From: Bacillota bacterium
GTDB lineage: Bacteria > Bacillota > Clostridia > Acetivibrionales > DSM-1351
Length of the DNA stretch: 64,000 nucleotides
Assembly: GCA_023441625.1 (NCBI GenBank)
Contig: JAEZOA010000044.1
Span: 43,826 to 107,825 of the forward strand
Direction: 5' to 3'
Shown here one piece after another: positions 61,051-64,000 of this stretch. Position 1 is the stretch's first letter; the number at the start of each line of letters is the position of its first letter. The translations under genes and the position numbers were made by a program. The notes under the pieces were generated by a model that saw nothing but the letters and a program-made list of their open reading frames with translations, was not told where the DNA came from and made no database searches.

Positions 61051-61914
61051 ATGAAGCTTAATAAAAAAATAGTTGTTCCAATTGTATTTGCAATAGTAAT
61101 ATCCTGGATAGTTAACATTTATATGTTTAGCGCTACAGCTATGGAAAAACCACTCTTGTTAAGCTCATATTTGGGTTTGTCATTGTCTGAAGGCTCTGGC
61201 TTTGAGCTTAGCTATATTTCCAATACATATGATGAGGAAAATATCATTTCAGCAAGCTTTCCTGAAATAAGTTCGAAATCCTTTCCAATAGATTTTTTAT
61301 CTGAGGAGCACATACAAAATAGCAATTATAGCATTAACCGAGTTCGCATTAATTTGGATTTCGTTGTATTAGAGAATGGAAATCGTCTTATTGATACCGA
61401 TGAAACAGACCCTATTTCCATTAGAAAAATACAATTAGGAACTAGCTTTGGAAAAACATATGAGTATGACTTGGGAGAAATTTGCTTGTTTAAGGAACCG
61501 CTAGCGGAAGGTAACTCATTGATATTTAATTATTCAAATAGTAGTTCTGGCAATTATGGAAGTACTACATTAAAAACGGAGGATGATATTAAAATAAATG
61601 AGATTGTGAGCCCGAGCCCACTAAGTGATTATATCCTAGAAGTATGTGATATTGAAATCAATGAAAAGGCTTTAAATAGTATAGCACTTCCTCTTTCACT
61701 TAAAGCAGGGGAACAAATAGAGGTTAAATATAAGTTTAAAAGCAGTATTGAAATGAAGCCGCAGTATAGATTCTCAAATTATTTATTCCCAATTGTATTT
61801 AAGGGAATAGATTCTAAAGGTAATACCCTTTTAAGAAATGTTTTTATTAATGGCAATAATCAATACGGTATAACTAAAAAGGATATAAGAAAACTGATTG
61901 AGGAAAGCAGGTGA
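61051..61914 (+). CDS. Membrane-anchored extracytosolic protein of unknown function
   Basis: A 287-residue protein with AAGGATGG ahead of the ATG. Residues ~7-25 form one membrane helix (IVVPIVFAIVISWIVNIYMF). The rest is beta-rich (INRVRINLDFVVLENGNRL, SIRKIQLGTSFGKTYEYDL, LSDYILEVCDIEINEKAL) and lies outside. No family is recognised. The next gene starts 4 bases after its stop on the same strand, so the two products probably work together. Confidence 0.75.
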   Translation: MKLNKKIVVPIVFAIVISWIVNIYMFSATAMEKPLLLSSYLGLSLSEGSGFELSYISNTYDEENIISASFPEISSKSFPIDFLSEEHIQNSNYSINRVRINLDFVVLENGNRLIDTDETDPISIRKIQLGTSFGKTYEYDLGEICLFKEPLAEGNSLIFNYSNSSSGNYGSTTLKTEDDIKINEIVSPSPLSDYILEVCDIEINEKALNSIALPLSLKAGEQIEVKYKFKSSIEMKPQYRFSNYLFPIVFKGIDSKGNTLLRNVFINGNNQYGITKKDIRKLIEESR

Positions 61915-61918
61915 GGAC

Positions 61919-62479
61919 TTGAGGAAATATTATTCACAGATAATGTGGGGAATCGTTTTAATATTCTTTAATATTAACATAGGGCCCTTTGATATTTTAC
62001 CAAACTTTTTAGGCTATATTCTAGTATCTAGTGGTTTGTCTGGGCTGTCAGAGGTTAATATCATCTATAAAAAAGGTATTATTCCATCATCTGTACTTGC
62101 GATTACCTCATTTATTTTGATTTTCTTTCCAATAAACGCAGAGGTTCAGAATATATCTCCTTCGAACTCTTGGATGTTAGCTACATCATCCATATTTTTA
62201 ATTCTGAATTTAGTTATATTTTATTCAATCTGTAAAGGTATTTATCTCGAATCGCAAAAAATTATTAACGATGATTTAATGACTACAGCTAAAATGAGAT
62301 GGAATTATATGTTTTATTTTGCATGCATTAGCTTATTTATAACTCCTTTTACATTAACTAAAAATCAAGTTGTGGTAGGAATTAACTTTTTGATTTCGAT
62401 AATATTAATTTTTCTGGCTGTCTTAATAATACTTTTGCTTAGGAGAGCTAGAGAAGAATTCGATATAGATATACAATAG
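61919..62479 (+). CDS. Polytopic membrane protein, partner of the preceding gene
   Basis: A ~186-residue protein with a TTG start at 61919; the ribosome binding site AGGTGAGG overlaps the previous gene's stop, indicating translational coupling. About five hydrophobic helices: IMWGIVLIFFNINIGPFDIL, GIIPSSVLAITSFILIFF, MLATSSIFLILNLVIFYSIC, YMFYFACISLFITPFTL and INFLISIILIFLAVLIILLL, with a basic end. The family is not recognised. Toxin-like sequence follows directly. Confidence 0.75.
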   Translation: MRKYYSQIMWGIVLIFFNINIGPFDILPNFLGYILVSSGLSGLSEVNIIYKKGIIPSSVLAITSFILIFFPINAEVQNISPSNSWMLATSSIFLILNLVIFYSICKGIYLESQKIINDDLMTTAKMRWNYMFYFACISLFITPFTLTKNQVVVGINFLISIILIFLAVLIILLLRRAREEFDIDIQ

Positions 62480-62480
62480 C

Positions 62481-62951
62481 TATGCGGGAGTAAGTAAGGT
62501 TGCCACAAAAGGTAAGAAATTAGAACTTTCCGATTTTAATAAAGAAGTAATGAAAACGAAGCCAATGAACTCACCATTACCTGAAAATTGGCTTAAAAAA
62601 GATGGTAGTATCTCAATTAGTGAGAGTGGGACATGGACATATACAAATAAAGCTAGTAAATCAGTAAGTTATCCTAATGGATATCCGAATTTTATGCCTT
62701 ATGTGCACCCTACTGTTAAGCCGGTAGAAATTGAAGTTGCAAAACCAGAGAATCGTCCAGCAGATTACAAAGCAGCAAATGAAAAAGCAAGATTGAGTAA
62801 AGATTCAAATCCACCAGTTCCTGAAGCTAACAAGCCACCTGTAGGTTACACATGGCACCATCATCAAGATGGAACAACAATGATTCTTGTTGATAAGGAT
62901 ATTCATAGAGAATTTACTCATACGGGAGGAGTAGCAACTGTAAATGGGTAG
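62481..62951 (+). pseudogene. C-terminal WHH-nuclease toxin domain, orphaned
   Basis: The reading frame opens just after the previous stop and lacks a start with a ribosome binding site; it reads YAGVSKVATKGKKLELSDFN, then the ATG at 62550 and onward. The final part PVGYTWHHHQDGTTMILVDK ... IHREFTHTGG is the WHH motif of the HNH/ENDO VII nuclease clan found at the C-terminus of polymorphic toxins. The delivery part (RHS, LXG or similar) is absent. The immunity gene follows 25 bases later. It is either a recombination cassette or a silent toxin tip. Confidence 0.82.
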
Positions 62952-62976
62952 AAATAAAAAGGAGGACATATAAGGT

Positions 62977-63420
62977 ATGGCAAAGATAATAAGTTCTAAT
63001 AATAAACTTACATTGGAACAGATTGAACAATTTGAAGTAAAAAGTGGAATTAAGTTACCAGAGAAATACATTACGTTTTTACTTCATTGGAATGGTGGTT
63101 ACACTGAACCTAGTTTATTTAAAATATCTGAAGAGCAAGGTTCAAGTGTTGTAAATGTATTAAATGGGATAGGTGATATGTACGATAATTTGGAAAAAGT
63201 TATTGATATATATGAGTATAGACTACCTAAAGGGTTTATACCTATTGGTGATGACCCTGGGGGTAATGTTATTTGCTTAGGGACTATAGAGCCATACAAT
63301 GAAGAAATTTATTTTTGGGATCACGAGAATGAATCAGAAAATCCTGATGATATGAAGAATATGTACTTCCTTGCGAATGATATTTATGATTTTTTAGATA
63401 AGTTATATGACGAAAAATAG
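62977..63420 (+). CDS. SUKH (SMI1/KNR4) family immunity protein
   Basis: A 147-residue cytosolic protein with AAAGGAGG before the ATG. SUKH hallmarks are LTLEQIEQFEVKSGIKLPEKYITFLLHWNGG at the start, LPKGFIPIGDDPGGNVICLG in the centre and YFWDHENE near the end. SUKH proteins neutralise diverse polymorphic toxin nucleases, often WHH and related HNH types. Its place right after the WHH toxin tail makes the pairing clear. As an orphan immunity gene it would protect against neighbouring cells' toxins. Confidence 0.93.
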   Translation: MAKIISSNNKLTLEQIEQFEVKSGIKLPEKYITFLLHWNGGYTEPSLFKISEEQGSSVVNVLNGIGDMYDNLEKVIDIYEYRLPKGFIPIGDDPGGNVICLGTIEPYNEEIYFWDHENESENPDDMKNMYFLANDIYDFLDKLYDEK

Positions 63421-63800
63421 GATAAATTATATCTATACAAGGTGTCTACAAAAAAATAAAGAATGTAGTCTACTCTCATAGCTTATACACACAAGGGCGG
63501 TTATCTCAAAAGAGGTAACTGCCTTTCTAAATGCTTTTATGGGCTGAAGAATATTAACCAAAAATGTGTATCATTCTCCTGAAGTTAAAAGTAAAACTTA
63601 TATAAGCACGCAAAGGTCAATATCAATTATGTGTATTTGCAAAAATGATGTGCACCTTTACAAGTGATATTCATAAAAAGAAACCAAACTAGCCAATCAG
63701 AGTACCTATTGTACTCTCTCCAAATGCCTAAATACAGCCTTTGTAGGCTATTCTGACCACCTAATTGGCACACTTGCGGTCATTCCGACCACCTATGCCT
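63421..63800. other. Intergenic remnant region with terminator and repeated GACCACCTA boxes
   Basis: A hairpin GGGCGGTTATCTC/GAGGTAACTGCC with TTT lies at 63494-63527. Farther right, ATTCTGACCACCTA (63750) and ATTCCGACCACCTA (63782) are direct repeats ~32 bp apart. Such spaced boxes recall the ends of IS21-type insertion sequences, but no transposase is present, so this is a guess. Confidence 0.4.
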
Positions 63801-64000
63801 AAACAGTAAGCCGCCGGCACTGCCGGCGGTTGTGCCTCGGCGCAGGTCGCTTGCGACCACGTGCCTTTATCCTGGTGTGTCCAGCTAAGCTGAACTTTTC
63901 TAGTTGGTGAAAGTCCAACCACGGTAATTGCCAAGAAGCCGTGTAGTGAGTCCCAGTGCGTCGCAGTAATGTGGGGTACCAAGCGGGATGATGACTCATT
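63801..64000 (+). mobile_element. GC-rich block resembling a group II intron 5' part (partial)
   Basis: Base composition rises sharply. A stem GCCGCCGGCA/TGCCGGCGG and a stem GGTCGC/GCGACC come first. From ~63875 the sequence GTGTGTCCAGCTAAGCTGAAC, then CTAGTTGGTGAAAGTCCAAC and AGCCGTGTAGTGAGTCCC, reads like the start and domain I of a bacterial group II intron. The reverse-transcriptase gene would lie beyond the window. Minus-strand frames here are not credible genes. Confidence 0.45.

Noticed and set aside
63761..63999. Two overlapping minus-strand frames at the right edge
   Set aside because: They fall in the intron-like GC-rich block and show no domain or ribosome binding site.
1..64000. 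CRISPR array
   Set aside because: No regularly spaced direct repeats of 23-40 bp were seen; the dispersed 36-bp palindromes are single copies far apart.

Overview
The window reads as chromosome of a low-GC, anaerobic, probably spore-forming and motile member of the Clostridia. The evidence is AT-rich codon use, strong GGAGG-type ribosome binding sites, the SCIFF peptide with its radical SAM maturase (a near-universal clostridial pair), an A-type RNase P RNA, a SpoIID/LytB-domain protein, chemoreceptors and an FeFe-hydrogenase-like sensor. No rRNA operon and no CRISPR array was seen. I cannot name the species.

Layout. 1-7.5 kb: end of a Gfo/Idh-type dehydrogenase, a cytosolic chemoreceptor with a CZB zinc domain, an Ala/Glu/Lys-repeat protein paired with a beta-sandwich protein, a DbpA-type RNA helicase, an OFA-type MFS carrier, a CvfB-like S1 protein and a PH-domain protein. 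7.9-18 kb: a giant single-gene helicase-nuclease (DUF4011 + SF1 helicase + Vsr-like nuclease + DUF3320, a likely phage-defence protein), an unusual FeFe-hydrogenase/chemoreceptor fusion and an exported TPR protein. 18-35 kb is accessory: a MarR-controlled drug efflux pump with a perfect 13-bp operator palindrome, an azoreductase-like flavoprotein, small enzymes, an ECF sigma factor with two tandem zinc-finger anti-sigma-like proteins, a DUF4885 gene with a decayed copy, and a gene graveyard bounded by partial tRNA-Leu 3' ends.

35-64 kb is mostly core. A lysine riboswitch precedes dapA-dapB-ACT, and lysC lies nearby, so diaminopimelate/lysine synthesis is clustered. queA-tgt (queuosine) leads into yajC, a TIGR04086 membrane protein, scfA (SCIFF), scfB, a gamma-carbonic-anhydrase-like protein, an HD protein and secD-secF. 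dnaG-rpoD, two tRNAs, trmK, a Nif3-family gene and rnpB follow. The right end is accessory again: a broken alpha/beta hydrolase, a GNAT enzyme, two membrane proteins, an orphan WHH-nuclease toxin tail with its SUKH immunity gene, and a GC-rich block that resembles the 5' part of a group II intron.

A ~36-bp palindromic repeat occurs six times between genes, and several other short hairpin duplications (queA-tgt, dnaG-rpoD, end of the DUF624 gene) show active small-repeat turnover. Functions are family-level assignments read from motifs by eye; no database search was run.
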